A stretch of DNA of 11,082 nt from Pavlovales sp. CCMP2436. Lineage: Eukaryota > Haptophyta > Pavlovophyceae > Pavlovales. The notes under the pieces are model-generated. The model was not told the origin of the DNA, made no database searches, and was given only the letters and a program-made list of their open reading frames with translations. Shown here piece by piece: positions 1-6,822 of the stretch; within the stretch, counting starts at the first letter, position 1; every line of letters starts with the position of its first letter. The stretch spans positions 51,333-62,414 of the forward strand of contig MU631767.1 of assembly GCA_026770615.1 (NCBI GenBank), in the 5' to 3' direction. The position numbers and the translations under genes are program-made.

Positions 1-253
1 CGAGGTAGTAGAGCCAGCTCGGTAAATTTCCGTTGACGAATAGTTCGCCGTACCTGGTTAAGCTTAATATTATTTGCTTTGCACGGGGTGTTTTAAAAGA
101 GATAACCTGTGAGATTGCGAGTAGGAATGTGTTGTTCCATGGGGATGTTCCGGGTGCTGCCAGATGGTCGAGCTCTCTGATGGCAGTCATCAGGATATCT
201 GGGTCAATTTTGATGCGGGGGAAGTTGGGGTCAGCGAGGAAAGTTGAATACAT
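1..253 (-). CDS. Reverse-transcriptase-like ORF, N-terminal part, cut by the window edge
   Basis: The reverse complement from an ATG at 253 stays open for 84 codons to the left edge. An in-frame TAG lies about 22 codons upstream. The product carries an APGTSPW stretch near residue 35 and LFVNGNLPSWLYYL at its visible end. The pattern 'hydrophobic helix, APG.s.w, long helix, G.lP.wl' matches the region just before the first catalytic block of LINE-type reverse transcriptases in algae, oomycetes and animals. The catalytic YADD box would lie outside the window, so the call rests on this N-terminal pattern alone. Codon use is mixed at third positions, unlike the GC-rich genes nearby, which fits a mobile origin. 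The ATG sits directly after CTGCAG, so it could also be the first codon after a splice acceptor. The ATG coincides with the end of the long inverted repeat. It would act in copying a retroelement if intact; intactness cannot be judged here. Confidence 0.45.
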   Translation of the reverse strand, partial: MYSTFLADPNFPRIKIDPDILMTAIRELDHLAAPGTSPWNNTFLLAISQVISFKTPRAKQIILSLTRYGELFVNGNLPSWLYYL

Positions 254-624
254 CTGCAGTAAATTCGTATCTAAATTTTTGAGAAAATTGACGCCCAATA
301 ACTAACTTACTTCTTAAAATAACATTCGGAAAATTCAAAATGCTACATACTGTATCCAACATTTCTAATATTTTTATTTTTTTGTTGTTGTGCTTAATAC
401 TGCATCCACCAATCCCTCCATTTAAAAAAGATCACTTTGTTATTACTGATTTACTACCCCACGCATTCAAAATCACAAATTTATGATAAATGTATAGAAT
501 AGAGCTCTCCGGGACGAATCCAGCAAGCCCAGAGCGAGCTCCGTCTTCAATTATTGAGACTCACAGTGCTTAGAATGGTCGTACCCAACTTGCGGACTGC
601 CCGGGGGTGACCGAAGCCATAGCC
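248..624 (-). repeat. Left arm of long inverted repeat (leader of the RT-like ORF)
   Basis: Read on the minus strand from 624 down to 248, this segment matches 3853-4361 read on the plus strand over its whole length with scattered substitutions. Shared landmarks are GGCTATGGCTTCGGTCACCC at the start, GAGAGCTCTATTCTATAC in the middle and CTGCAGATGTAT at the end. The segment is AT-rich and full of stops, so it looks like a non-coding leader or an intron. Here it runs straight into the RT-like ORF, so this copy is the one still attached to coding sequence. Confidence 0.8.
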
Positions 625-983
625 TTGACGAAGATGGCAACACTAGGTGTGTGCGCTCGACTGGTAGCCACACGACGACGCAGCCCACGATGCGCCGCCG
701 TCAGTGAGTGAAATGGGCCAGGGATGCGACCCCCGTGTGATGCGCCTGAATGCGATCCTCAAGTCCCGCGAGCAGGCTGGACGACGTGCTGTAGCAGCGT
801 TCAGTACATAAAGTTAACTAACCATAACTAACTAGTCAACATAGAATTATTGTTGTCAGCGCAGCTCCAAAGGCAGGCTTGCGCTCCAGAACGAGTATTC
901 ACATAGCTCCAGCATAGGCCAGCCACAAAAAGAGCGGATCATATGGCCGGTGCCCGACGCGCTCGCTCCAGGCCCTCAAGGCC
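625..983. other. Spacer downstream of the Tim17-like gene; no gene seen
   Basis: This stretch lies between the left inverted-repeat arm and the 3' end of the Tim17-like gene, and probably holds that gene's 3' untranslated region (read leftward). It has mixed composition. Around 811-840 there are three short AACTAAC-type repeats. No AATAAA polyadenylation signal is visible on the minus strand near the stop. No convincing ORF or RNA gene was found. Confidence 0.4.
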
Positions 984-1496
984 TCATTGCCGGTATATCT
1001 CGCTGGCTGCTAGAGCCTCGGTTTCAAACTCGAATTCCTGGAACTCAGGCAATCGTACATTCGCGGGGTGCCAGGTCCTCGACGGGGGCGGGAGCAGGAC
1101 GCGCGAGACCACGAAGCACGTTGCCGCGGTCGCGGCCGCGCCAAGGGCGATGCCGCTGCCGGTGGGCCTTGTCGGCAAGATGCAGCTGGCGAGCGCGCCG
1201 AGCGTGGCGCCAGAGGCGAGCGGCGTCACACCGCTGTCAGCGCCGAAGACGCGTTCGAGCGTGCACTGCAGCGCGTTATAGCCCCCCAGGAACATCGAGA
1301 AGCCCGCCACGTGCGACCCCACGAAGCGGCCAACCCGCGCCACGGCGACGGGGCGGCGCAGCGCGCGGTTGGCGACCGCCGGGCACTCCTGCAAGTGCTC
1401 CTGCGCGAAGTAGAACCCCCAGACAACGCCAATGTACGCACCGCGGAAGACACCGTCGGCGATGCGGTGCACGCACGGGATCTTGGGCCCGTCCAT
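984..1496 (-). CDS. Tim17/Tim22/Tim23-family membrane protein
   Basis: The product is 170 residues, within the usual 150-200 for this family. It shows four Gly/Ala-rich hydrophobic segments at about residues 12-30, 56-78, 91-107 and 113-132. The loop between segments 2 and 3 (LERVFGADSGVTPLASGATLG) aligns with the family pattern 'R..D.....aGalaG'. Segment 1 has FRGAYIGVVWG, like the family's glycine-rich first helix. Known members are mitochondrial or plastid import-channel subunits, complex I B14.7 and peroxisomal PMP24; which subfamily this is cannot be told by eye. The C-terminal tail (150-165) is acidic. I chose the ATG at 1496 because it has a good context (G at -3, G at +4) and starts just before segment 1. 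The frame stays open to an ATG at 1664, but the extra 56 residues are Arg-rich low-complexity. It lies head-to-head with the gene at 2005. It probably acts in an organelle inner or outer membrane (inference). Confidence 0.7.
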   Translation of the reverse strand: MDGPKIPCVHRIADGVFRGAYIGVVWGFYFAQEHLQECPAVANRALRRPVAVARVGRFVGSHVAGFSMFLGGYNALQCTLERVFGADSGVTPLASGATLGALASCILPTRPTGSGIALGAAATAATCFVVSRVLLPPPSRTWHPANVRLPEFQEFEFETEALAASEIYRQ

Positions 1497-2004
1497 CGCG
1501 CCTCGCTGCCCTCGATCGCTGCCCTCGGTCGCTGGCGGTGCCCTCTCCCCTCTAAGACGCCACGCGCGCGCTCCCTGCGCGCGCCTCCAATGCAGATGCG
1601 AGCTTGGGTTTGACGTGCGGTTGCTCGCTTCTTCAAAACCTCCGTGCCAAGCTCTCCACCACACGGCTCAATCAAGGTCAGGCTCCCCCACACTAATTGA
1701 GACCCGTGGCGCCAAATCACGCGTTCAGAGTTCCGTCAAAAAACCCATTGCAATTCCGCAATTTATAGGTGCTGACAACAAAGGATTAGGTGCGCCGAGG
1801 AGTTGAAGAGTTCAGGGCAGCGACCGGCCTAGGCGGATGGAGCAGTCTATTCTTCCCCCCCGTGCCTCCACGCGACGCGCCTCGACGCCTGCATCGCATT
1901 AATTTGGAAAGTTGCCGTTTTAAATCAGCTGGTCAGCGCCGTTGCGTTGGCGGACAAACGGCACGCGCTGCGGCAAACGGAACGAACGGCGAACGGCGAA
2001 GCGT
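1497..2004. promoter_or_regulatory. Shared 5' spacer of two divergent genes
   Basis: This ~508-bp stretch separates the starts of the Tim17-like gene (leftward) and the Cys-rich gene (rightward), so it should hold both promoters. Close to the Tim17-like start, 1501-1538 carries two and a half copies of a 13-bp CTCGATCGCTGCC-like motif. A pyrimidine stretch lies at 1849-1868, and short CGGCGAACGG-type repeats lie at 1978-2000. No clear TATA box was seen. Confidence 0.4.
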
Positions 2005-2712
2005 ATGGAGCAGGTCTACCTCGCGCGTTGCAGGCTACGCATATGCGCGTGCCACCTGCCGCGTGAGCTGTGCGAGTGCACGTGCGCGCTCTGCAAGGCG
2101 CGCAGGTGGGAGCGAGTCACGCACCGACGGATACAGCCGCACCAGCCGGAGAGCCCGGCACCACACCCTGCGTTCGTCGTGACGTCTCCGTCTTCGCCGT
2201 TCCTCACCGTTCCATTCAGGATGTGGAGGAGTGCGCCCGCATCGCCGAGCGCCGCACCGTCGCTGTCGAACCGCGAGCTCGCAGAGCGGGCGCTCAACTC
2301 GAGCACAAGGAACTCGAGCCGGGATCGCAGCCCCAGGAGAGGCGACGACGACACGGATCGCAGCCTCAGGATAGGCCGCGACGCGTTCTTCGACGCGCTT
2401 CATTCGCCCCCGCCGCAGTTCTCGATCGATTCCCTTTGGCTCGACGCGCCGCCGAGCTCGACGTTCGACTCGATCGAATCCCTAGCGCACTCGCACGGCC
2501 TCGGCGGCCGCGAGCCGAGCCCCTCTCAGCCTGTGCAGGCGCCGGCCAAGGCACGCGTAGAGCTCGCCTGGCCCAGCCCGGCGCGACAGTCTAGGGCGGA
2601 GGAACTGCACATAAACAAGATGCAGGCGCAGGCGGAGGCGCAACTTGCAGTCAGGGCCGCGCTCGACTTTATGTTGAGAGCTGAGGCTGTGCACTCCCCG
2701 GGCGTGCGGTGA
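2005..2712 (+). CDS. Hypothetical Cys-rich N-terminus, Ser/Pro-rich protein
   Basis: The 235-residue product is not recognised. Residues 9-30 hold seven cysteines (9, 14, 16, 23, 25, 27, 30) and one His (17) in the spacing CxCHx(5)CxCxCxxC, which looks like a small metal-binding knot. Residues 45-190 are rich in Ser, Pro and Arg and are probably disordered. They include an RDRSPRRGDDDTDRS stretch like an RS-type phosphorylation or RNA-binding linker. Residues 194-228 form an amphipathic Ala/Gln/Glu helix, likely a coiled coil. The ATG at 2005 is the first in frame; its context is weak (C at -3). Third positions are strongly G/C, which supports real coding. A pyrimidine-rich stretch ending TTCCATTCAG at about 2220 could be a splice acceptor, so part of the Ser/Pro linker might be intron. 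Function unknown. Confidence 0.5.
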   Translation: MEQVYLARCRLRICACHLPRELCECTCALCKARRWERVTHRRIQPHQPESPAPHPAFVVTSPSSPFLTVPFRMWRSAPASPSAAPSLSNRELAERALNSSTRNSSRDRSPRRGDDDTDRSLRIGRDAFFDALHSPPPQFSIDSLWLDAPPSSTFDSIESLAHSHGLGGREPSPSQPVQAPAKARVELAWPSPARQSRAEELHINKMQAQAEAQLAVRAALDFMLRAEAVHSPGVR

Positions 2713-2864
2713 CGCCGACTGCTGGCCGGCGTCCCAGGCGGATGCCAAGCACGGCTCTGGGGTGTGGCTGTCGATTGGGCATGTGCTCCGCTGAGCGTAG
2801 ACCGGAGTTGGGTCAGCTATGCCACACTGAGCTTGCACGCGCGTAATATAAATACAGAGCTGCA
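2713..2864. other. Short 3' spacer before a foldback element
   Basis: This is mixed-composition sequence between the stop at 2712 and the left terminus of the foldback element. It includes ATATAAATA at about 2846, which has no gene downstream to serve. It probably contains the 3' untranslated region of the preceding gene. Confidence 0.3.
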
Positions 2865-3282
2865 CATGGCGCCGTGGGGTCGTAATCCGAATTAGTGGCG
2901 CGATTCCGCACTGGGGAGAGGAAAAAGTGGTGGCCGGGACGAAGAAGGAGACATTAGTCACCCCTGCCTCGTGTGCATCTCAGATGCCTCTAGGGTCGAC
3001 AACATACATACTTAATGTAACTTAAATTTCCGATTCTCAGCGTTCGGAAGTGTAAAGAAAAGCATGGTTCTCGAAGTGGTGCCGCTGAGTTAGTTGCAGA
3101 TTCGTGAATGGGGCACCGTTAGTTGCAGTTTTGTGAATAGGGCGGTGCCCCATTCACGAATCTGCAACTAACTCCGCGGCACCACCTCCGGTTCCTGAGT
3201 TACCACGGAGGATTTTCACCGGACTTTTTTCGAAATTCCCCCCGGACTGGCCACTAATTCGGATTTTGACCCCGTGGCCATG
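2865..3282. mobile_element. Foldback/MITE-like element with ~35-bp terminal inverted repeats
   Basis: The left end 2865-2899 and the right end 3250-3282 are inverted copies. They share GCCACTAATTCGGATT exactly, then GACCCC and a GGC-CATG end with small differences. Weaker inverted similarity continues inward: a G-run followed by AAAAAGT at about 2910-2930 pairs with ACTTTTTTCGAAATTCCCCCC at about 3222-3243. There is no internal ORF, so it is non-autonomous. A second, much more perfect hairpin (3076-3185) sits inside it. A target-site duplication is not clear. Confidence 0.65.
3076..3185. repeat. 43-bp near-perfect hairpin with a loop that is a third copy of the arm
   Basis: Arms 3076-3118 and 3143-3185 pair with a single mismatch, and the inner 31 bp (3088-3118 with 3143-3173) are perfect. 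The 24-nt loop at 3119-3142 (TTAGTTGCAG then TTTTGTGAATAGGG) is an imperfect direct copy of the left arm. The hairpin sits inside the 2865-3282 element. Confidence 0.85.
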
Positions 3283-3357
3283 GGTATGGGGAGTGGGCTA
3301 ATGGCTAGATCCAGTAATAGTATCCGCCTATAATATACGTGATTATATTTAGGACAG
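3283..3357. other. AT-rich junction between foldback element and repeat module
   Basis: This short stretch ends in GATTATATTT, which matches the ATATTTAT-type edge found before the other copies of the next repeat module. Confidence 0.3.
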
Positions 3358-3577
3358 GGATTCAAGCTGGCGTCTGACTGTTCTGAATGTTGTGCTGGTC
3401 TGAGCGCTGCGTCGTCCATTGCCTGCTGCGTGCCTTAGTCAGCTGCGCTGGCTTGGGCGCCACCGCGCGTGCCGATGGATCTCCGGTAGTGTGCCCGGGC
3501 AAGGGCGTTTAGGGAGATGATCTGCTGGTTGCTGTTTGTCGTGTTCCCACGCTGGGCAGCGATCGGGGCCAGCGCGC
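3358..3577 (+). repeat. Repeat module X, copy 1
   Basis: The module starts GGGATTCAAGCTGGCGTCTG and ends near GCCAGCGCGC. It is nearly identical to 5199-5419, and its first ~68 bp recur at 5665-5733. Read on the minus strand it encodes a balanced peptide (including RGNTTNSNQQIISLNALARA), but this copy has an in-frame stop at 3437-3439 (GAC TAA). It may be relic coding sequence of a mobile element. It runs directly into module Y. Confidence 0.8.
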
Positions 3578-3581
3578 AAAT

Positions 3582-3826
3582 ATAATTTATTCCGCTCGAG
3601 TCCTCTCATCGTCGTCGGCTCATAACGACGGCACTTTCGCAAGTGAAATCCGCCGTTCCATTAGGTCTTCAGCTGTGCCTGAGCTTCGTGACCACCACTG
3701 AAAAAAATTGCATCGTTGAGTTGCCGGACACGCCGATGTCCTTGTCACATTGTCGCCGCCGCCGCCGCCTTCCATGTGCCGCTGTCGTCGTCGTCCCAGC
3801 CGCCCACGTTCGACTTTCACCACAGC
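3582..3826 (+). repeat. Repeat module Y, copy 1
   Basis: The stretch from ATAATTTATT to CACCACAGC matches 5868-6288 with many small differences, the later copy being split by a MITE. It contains a (GCC)n run at about 3753-3768. Modules X and Y are contiguous here, which suggests this is the more complete arrangement of a ~470-bp unit. No convincing ORF is shared by both copies. Confidence 0.75.
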
Positions 3827-3852
3827 TTGCCGTTTCCTTCTCACGAGCGGCT

Positions 3853-4361
3853 GGCTATGGCTTCGGTCACCCCCGGGCAGTCCGCAAGTGGGGGACGACC
3901 ATCCTAAGCACTGTAAGCCTCCATGATTGAAGACAGAGCTCGCTCTAGGCTTGCTGGATTCGTCTCGGAGAGCTCTATTCTATACTAATGAAGGGGGGTT
4001 CGGGCTGGCGGTACGTTTCATGTTCAAGTCAGGCTGATCTTAGAGCTCCGACACAGGCTCCTACGCGCTACGCCGAAGTGGGGAGCTGGTAGAAGTGGTG
4101 CTCTATTCTATACATTTATCATAAATTTGTGAGTTTGAATGCGTGGGATAGTAAATCAGTACCTAACAAAGTGATCTTTTTAAAATGGGGGGATTGGTGG
4201 ATACAGTATTTAGCGCAACGAAGAAAATATTAAAATGTGAGAAATTTTGGATGCGGTATAAAGCATTTTCAATTTTTCGGCGTATGTAATTTTCAGAAGT
4301 AAATTAGTTATTGGGCGTCCATTTTTTCAAAAAGTTAGATACGAATCTACTGCAGATGTAT
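3853..4361 (+). repeat. Right arm of long inverted repeat
   Basis: This matches the minus strand of 248-624 from GGCTATGG to CTGCAGATGTAT, with roughly one difference every 8-15 bases. It is 132 bp longer, mostly because of an extra segment at 3985-4112. After the shared ATGTAT the sequence diverges: the codons ATA AAA TAA follow, so no RT-like ORF is attached. Directly upstream are modules X and Y, which the left arm lacks. Confidence 0.8.
3972..4112 (+). repeat. Insertion flanked by a 13-bp direct repeat
   Basis: GCTCTATTCTATA occurs at 3972-3984 and again at 4100-4112, enclosing 115 bp absent from the left inverted-repeat arm, which has one copy of the 13-mer. This is the footprint of an insertion with target duplication, or of a slippage event. 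The insert carries GTTCAAGTC at about 4025, which resembles an RNA polymerase III box B, but there is no well-placed box A and no A-tail. Confidence 0.6.
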
Positions 4362-4574
4362 ATAAAATAAAATTTGCTGGCCATGTTTCGTTCTTGTCTT
4401 CGGCGAGGCGCTTCGGATGGTCATCCTCTGCCCGGGGACGTGACCTGAGCCAGAGCCTGCTGCGGCTGCCGCTGCCACTGTTCCCATCTCCACCACGCCC
4501 ACACCCTCGCTCTCACCTTCCTCCTCTCCTCTCCCCTCGCCGTTTTGGTTTCGCCAGTCTTAATTTCTGGCTTC
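4362..4574. other. Pyrimidine-rich stretch, no gene
   Basis: Positions 4481-4550 are mostly C and T (CCTCCTCTCCTCTCCCCTCG). This could be a polypyrimidine tract of an intron on the plus strand or a purine-rich 3' region of the minus-strand ORF that ends at 4575. An ATG at 4383 leads nowhere long. Confidence 0.3.
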
Positions 4575-4880
4575 TTATCCTTGGGTCAGACAGTCATCTT
4601 TTGCTTCAAAGTGTGTCTTGCCTTCATCGATGGAGATTACGCATATCATCCTTCCTCCGTTGCGCGACTCTGCGATAAGCTCAGTTAAGGATTTTACGTT
4701 AGCTCCAGGCCGGGCTGTCAACCCGTTTCCGTTTGCGCTGTATTGTAAGAGGCCTTTTAGGGGCTCGGCGCGGTATATAGCGATGAATTTATGCACTTGC
4801 CCCTGCTCCAGTCTCTTGATCAGAACCACATATTTGCCTACGTATGTGGTGATTAGGAAGACGGCAGAGTATCCCTGCAT
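4575..4880 (-). CDS. Possible ORF or exon of unknown function
   Basis: From the ATG at 4880 the frame gives 101 residues; it stays open further upstream toward the MITE at 4956. The amino-acid composition is balanced and natural-looking: a hydrophobic start (AVFLITTYVGKYVVLIKRLE), then a mixed region with GNGLTARPGANVKSLTELI and GGRMICVISIDEGKTHFEA. The last part looks like alternating strand and helix. I do not recognise a family. Codon third positions are mixed, like the RT-like ORF at the left edge and unlike the GC-rich genes, so it may be mobile-element coding sequence. It could be the 3' part of a longer ORF broken by the MITE insertion just upstream. Confidence 0.3.
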   Translation of the reverse strand: MQGYSAVFLITTYVGKYVVLIKRLEQGQVHKFIAIYRAEPLKGLLQYSANGNGLTARPGANVKSLTELIAESRNGGRMICVISIDEGKTHFEAKDDCLTQG

Positions 4881-4955
4881 GTGGGAATAAGAAGACAGAT
4901 GCAGCCAGAGGGGGGTTGATACATCAAATCTTCTGTATCGCAACCGTATCGTGCA

Positions 4956-5122
4956 CAGGGTGCCGAGGGTAATAAGAAGCCGTAGCGTTAAGAAGCTGAG
5001 CCTCGTTTTTTGGCATTGTTTGCATATAATTTAAGCAAACTTAAGCATTGTTTGTATGTAATTTGTTAAGAAGCTCAGCCTCAAGCTCAAAATTCGCCCT
5101 TATTATTGCCCGCGACACCCTT
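4956..5122 (-). mobile_element. MITE, copy A (reverse orientation)
   Basis: The reverse complement of this 167-bp segment aligns along its whole length with 6073-6238. Shared blocks are GTCGCGGGCAATAA at the end, TTTTGAGCTT-AGGCTGAG, and AAATTACA(T)AC-AACAA-GCTTAA. Terminal inverted repeats are CAGGGTGCCGAGGGTAATAA and its inverted partner at 5103-5122. Likely target dinucleotides are CA (4954) and TA (5123), decayed from TA. There is no ORF, so it is non-autonomous. Confidence 0.75.
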
Positions 5123-5198
5123 TATCCGACAGTATCGGATACAGCATCACCGATATGTTCAAAATGTACATCGCGATACGGTTAATATGTTTATGGTA

Positions 5199-5419
5199 GG
5201 GATTCAAGCTGGCGTCTGACTGTTCTGAATGTTGTGCTGGTCTGAGCGCTGCGTCGCCTATTGCCTGCTGCGTGCCTTGGTCGGCTGCGCTGGCTTGGGC
5301 GCCACCGCACGTGCCGATGGATCTCCGGTAGTGTGCCCGGGCAAGGGCGTTTAGGGAGATGATCTGCTGGTTGCTGTTTGTCGTGTTCCCACGCTGGGCA
5401 GCGATCGGGGCCAGCGCGC
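5199..5419 (+). repeat. Repeat module X, copy 2
   Basis: This is a near-identical copy of 3358-3577. Here the minus-strand frame is open across the module (from 5447 down to 5103), encoding about 80 residues from the module itself, without the stop seen in copy 1. Differences between the copies include amino-acid changes, so selection for a protein is not evident. It is followed by unrelated sequence rather than module Y. Confidence 0.8.
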
Positions 5420-5511
5420 TCAAGCGCGCGAGCAATACATACTGCAAGGTGTATCGCGATTCACAGCTCCCGGAACCTAACGTGGGAGAAGATGTCTCGC
5501 CTCTTATGAGA

Positions 5512-5552
5512 TATCGCGTTGTATCGCGTTTGATCGCGTTTGTATCGCGTTG
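5512..5552. repeat. Four ATCGCGTT sites spaced 10-11 bp
   Basis: ATCGCGTT begins at 5513, 5523, 5533 and 5544, and a further ATCGCG lies at 5453. The spacing is one helical turn. It could be a microsatellite or a cluster of protein-binding sites. Confidence 0.6.
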
Positions 5553-5664
5553 TGTTGGCCCTTTTAGGGTTCAAACACGCCTTGATACATCAGCCTGACG
5601 TCGACCAAGCCAGTGGCTAAAAACACCTGTTGAACCATGCTAAGCCGCTAATATATTTATGATT

Positions 5665-5733
5665 GGGATTCAAGCTGGCGTCTGACTGTTCTGAATGTTG
5701 TGCTGGTCTGAGCGCTGCGTCGCCCATTACCTA
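5665..5733 (+). repeat. Repeat module X, copy 3, truncated
   Basis: Only the first ~68 bp of the module (GGGATTCAAGCTGG to GCGTCGCCCATT) is present. It is preceded by ATATATTTATGATT, the same AT-rich edge as before copies 1 and 2 and before GGGATTCAA at 7858. Confidence 0.75.
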
Positions 5734-5867
5734 CATCAAATGACGCATCAAATTAGTTTAAAGTGATGAATAGGCCTTGATACCATTACAGTCGGTACGT
5801 CTCCCACGCTGGGTCCCAGGAGCATTGTATGGCGATACTTCCAAGCTGGCGTTTTAACAATGTCAAC

Positions 5868-6288
5868 ATAATTTATTAATATTGCGCTCTCTAGTCCTCT
5901 CATCGTCGTCGGTTCATATAATCGCCGCTTTTGCAAGCGAATCCTCCGTTCCAGCAGGTCTTCAGAGCTGCGCCTCTGCTGCCTGACCACCACTGAAAAA
6001 AGTACATTGTTGAGTTGCCAGACACGCCGATGTCCTTGCCACATTGTCGCCGCCGCCGCCGCCTTCCATGTACAGGGGATCGCGGGCAATAAGAACGGCG
6101 CTTTTTGAGCTTTAGGCTGAGTTTCTTAGCAAATTACAAACGAACAACGCTTAAATTTGCTTAAATTACGTAGAAACAATGCAAAAAAAGAGGCTCAGTT
6201 TCTGAACACGACGATTTCTTATTGCCCGCGATCCCCTGTACCGCTTTCGTCCTTGTCCCAGCCGCCCACGCTCGACTAACACCACAGC
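5868..6288 (+). repeat. Repeat module Y, copy 2, split by a MITE
   Basis: This matches 3582-3826 from ATAATTTATT to CACCACAGC and includes the same (GCC)n run, with the 166-bp MITE inserted after CCATG. The TCCCACGCTGGG block upstream at about 5801 also recalls the end of module X, so this copy was probably once joined to X copy 3. Confidence 0.75.
6073..6238 (+). mobile_element. MITE, copy B, with TA target duplication
   Basis: The 166-bp element has perfect ~20-bp terminal inverted repeats (CAGGGGATCGCGGGCAATAA and its complement) flanked by TA at 6071-6072 and 6239-6240. The matching place in module Y copy 1 reads CATGTGCCGCT with a single dinucleotide, which serves as an empty site. TA duplication and a CAG-starting terminus fit a Tc1/mariner-type MITE, although GTAC is also possible because the flank is palindromic. 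It has no coding capacity. Confidence 0.85.
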
Positions 6289-6822
6289 AGCCGTGAAATC
6301 ACTCGGGATGTTTGTAACCCATGTGCGCATTCATGTGCGCAGCTTATTCATTTGTTCACCAATGCCTCGAGCCTCCCCGACGGAGCCGCGAGCGGAGCCG
6401 CGAGCCTTTGCCTCATTTAGTGTTCATGACGTTTAAATCAGAACTCATTAATAATGAAGTTCATCATATTTAACGAATCAGACAAAGCGGTGGTGATGAA
6501 AACGTCATTACGCCTTTGTCGAGTTTGAATTTTAAACTACACATTTTAAAATGCATTTACTTTAAAATGACGGTTCTCACTCTCTTCTGGGGATGATCTG
6601 TCACCCAGACCTCGCGCCAACGGTCAACCGGGGAGTGGTGCAACGTGCAGCGTGCTAGCCTCTCGAGTCCGCGTAGACACTCAGGTTTTGTGAATTTGCC
6701 GTTTCAATTTTAATTCACGAACCGTCATCTTTATTGCGCGCGTCGTCTTCCCGCACTGACGAAAGTTGCTCGAATCCTCGAACCTGTCAACTCAGGCGGC
6801 GTCGTCTTCCTCCAGTCAACTC
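6289..6822. other. AT-rich spacer upstream of a small ORF; no gene seen
   Basis: This holds a short direct repeat GAGCCGCGAGC (about 6381-6403) and AT-rich partly palindromic stretches (CATTTTAAAATG at about 6542; matching GACGTTT and AAACGTC at about 6428 and 6499). From about 6590 the composition becomes GC-richer, so the promoter or an upstream exon of the next gene may lie here. Confidence 0.35.

Noticed and set aside
33..305. Plus-strand ORF of 90 residues
   Set aside because: It starts at TTG and lies opposite the RT-like minus-strand frame, whose residues look far more natural.
943..1613. Several long plus-strand frames opposite the Tim17-like gene
   Set aside because: They are Arg/Ala/Pro-rich shadows caused by GC-rich codons; only the minus frame shows membrane segments and family pattern.
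2844..2853. TATA-box-like ATATAAATA
   Set aside because: No gene starts within a useful distance downstream; the sequence runs into a foldback element.
3985..4099. tRNA-derived SINE or tRNA gene in the 115-bp insert
   Set aside because: GTTCAAGTC resembles box B, but box A is missing at a proper distance, no cloverleaf folds by eye and there is no A- or T-tail.
6540..6575. CATTTTAAAATG palindrome and TTTAAAATG repeats as a regulatory site
   Set aside because: Short AT-only palindromes are expected by chance in this AT-rich spacer and no gene start is near.
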